Of a stretch of 6,989 bases of DNA, positions 5,973-6,989 are shown in pieces. The DNA is taken from the NCBI GenBank assembly GCA_021155845.1, contig JAJNBK010000171.1, positions 1-6,989 of the forward strand, in the 5' to 3' direction. Every line of letters starts with the position of its first letter. Within the stretch, counting starts at the first letter, position 1. This DNA comes from Nitrososphaeraceae archaeon (GTDB lineage: Archaea; Thermoproteota; Nitrososphaeria; Nitrososphaerales; Nitrososphaeraceae). The notes beneath the pieces are model-generated. The model was not told the origin of the DNA. It did no database searches and was given only the letters and a program-made list of their open reading frames with translations. The translations under genes were made by a program, and so were the position numbers.

Positions 5973-6989
5973 TTGTTGAATGTAAAAAGTGGTAGAAAAC
6001 TGAAGAGGAAAAATGATAGCAACATCATAACAGCGATAAACAGAAAGAATGACTTGCGCATATTCATATTTAATTCAACGCCTGGTTTTCAGTTTTCTCT
6101 TATTGTATTGTTTGCCATTGCAAGAAAGTATTATCATAATAACATAAGAAAAGACAGTAGTAATAATAATCAACGAGTAAATAACAATTTTGTATTTGAA
6201 TTTTCTTCACGCGAGTTTAGAGATACTTATAGTAAGCTTGCATATGATTTAGGATTATCCAGACATCTAGTAAGAGAAATTGCATTCCCAGAATATACAC
6301 TTACTTTACTATATTTAGGATTTATACGTGAAAAAGAAGACACAGGTGAATATGAATTTTCATTAAGTTTGGATGAATCAAAGTGGCTTGCATCTGTAGC
6401 ATTAAACATTATAGAAACAGGAATTAGATCACCTATAGAGCAGGATACAGGCATCTCCAGCCGTAATTTACGTTCAAACCAAGAGATTGAAGGCTTAATA
6501 AATGAAATAGTGTTAACTAAACCCTCTTCACATCAAAGAAGAGATAAAGAAGAAGAACAGAGCAACAGTGAAAAACTTGTCACTCCAAGAAGTAGGGATT
6601 ATGGTAAGGGAAGGCCTTCATATATTCCAAATAAGCAACCACCGACAACATATAGTCTAAGAAAGAAGCTAAGCCCGGATGAAATTAATAGGTTGGAGAA
6701 AGAATTTATAGGAGAGACCTGCGAGGATTGTGGCAGAAAAATACTCTTAGATGATTTTGATATCTGGATAGGTGAACCTATGAGACGAACTCCTTCAAAA
6801 GTACAGGATCAAAGAATGAGTGATATTCTTGCAGACTCGACAACAATAACAAAAGATTCTGCTAATAATAATATAACTATGACTCTTGACTCTAAAATAC
6901 ATTCTACAGACAGAGAGATTCTGGAACTTGGATATGGCATATTGCCGATGGATGGAAGAAATGGCTTTATTGCATTTGCAAAGCCAATA
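5973..6989 (+). CDS. Unrecognised protein with HTH-like segment and CxxC, 3' end outside window
   Basis: The frame is open from just after TAA 5958-5960 to the window edge (339 codons from 5973), far longer than chance in this AT-rich DNA. It has no in-frame ATG before 6780, so the start is uncertain: TTG at 5973, 5976, 6054 or 6108 are candidates. Numbered from 5973, residues 1-33 are basic and 38-53 hydrophobic (FQFSLIVLFAIA). Residues 79-118 contain SKLAYDLGLSRHLVREIAF, which looks like a helix-turn-helix, followed by LTLLYLGFI and a helical stretch to about 152. Residues 183-230 are low-complexity, charged and probably disordered. Then come KKLSPDEINRLEKEF and CEDC (250-253), half of a possible zinc site. 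A DNA-binding role is a guess. It is in the same direction as nuoB, about 120 bases after it, with no evident functional link. Confidence 0.62.
   Translation, partial: MLNVKSGRKLKRKNDSNIITAINRKNDLRIFIFNSTPGFQFSLIVLFAIARKYYHNNIRKDSSNNNQRVNNNFVFEFSSREFRDTYSKLAYDLGLSRHLVREIAFPEYTLTLLYLGFIREKEDTGEYEFSLSLDESKWLASVALNIIETGIRSPIEQDTGISSRNLRSNQEIEGLINEIVLTKPSSHQRRDKEEEQSNSEKLVTPRSRDYGKGRPSYIPNKQPPTTYSLRKKLSPDEINRLEKEFIGETCEDCGRKILLDDFDIWIGEPMRRTPSKVQDQRMSDILADSTTITKDSANNNITMTLDSKIHSTDREILELGYGILPMDGRNGFIAFAKPI

Noticed and set aside
6013..6030. ATG 6013 with upstream GAGG as start of the last gene
   Set aside because: Its frame ends at TAA after five codons and differs from the long coding frame.
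6227..6454. Minus-strand open frame inside the last reading frame
   Set aside because: It is antisense to a much longer coding frame with better protein character.

Overview
The window reads as AT-rich archaeal DNA, most likely from an ammonia-oxidising archaeon of the Nitrososphaeria (Thaumarchaeota), with a Nitrosocosmicus- or Nitrososphaera-like soil lineage as the best guess. The reasons are the archaeal-type NuoD and NuoB proteins, TATA-type promoter elements, weak Shine-Dalgarno signals, proteins rich in Asn, Lys and Ile, and a decayed helix-turn-helix gene of a kind I associate from memory with this group. The taxonomy is inferred; there is no rRNA or ammonia monooxygenase gene to settle it. 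I saw no tRNA, rRNA, CRISPR array or intact insertion sequence.

Layout. At the left edge is the 3' part of a DUF2182 predicted metal-binding membrane protein with a Met-rich tail (3-842, +). A sparse region (843-1369) follows, holding several mutually complementary segments and a possible minus-strand coding remnant. Next is a small exported protein with an internal repeat (1370-1651, -). Then comes a helix-turn-helix gene broken by three in-frame stops but with its frame otherwise intact (1798-2244, -). An endonuclease/exonuclease/phosphatase (EEP) gene occupies 2467-3526 (-). Its true N-terminus and its C-terminal two thirds are in different frames, and the stretch that should carry the catalytic Glu is missing. 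A non-coding stretch of about 490 bases leads to a well-preserved nuoD (4016-5209, +) and nuoB (5311-5853, +). The right edge holds a long unrecognised reading frame with no early ATG (about 5973 to beyond 6989, +).

Function. NuoD and NuoB are the two neighbouring peripheral-arm subunits of respiratory complex I. They form the quinone pocket next to cluster N2 and make electron transfer to quinone possible. Here they stand without nuoA, C, H or I, in the order D then B, separated by 101 bases that contain a TATA-like sequence inside a perfect palindrome. The left half of the window looks like decaying accessory DNA, with two clear pseudogenes and one possible remnant next to these housekeeping genes.
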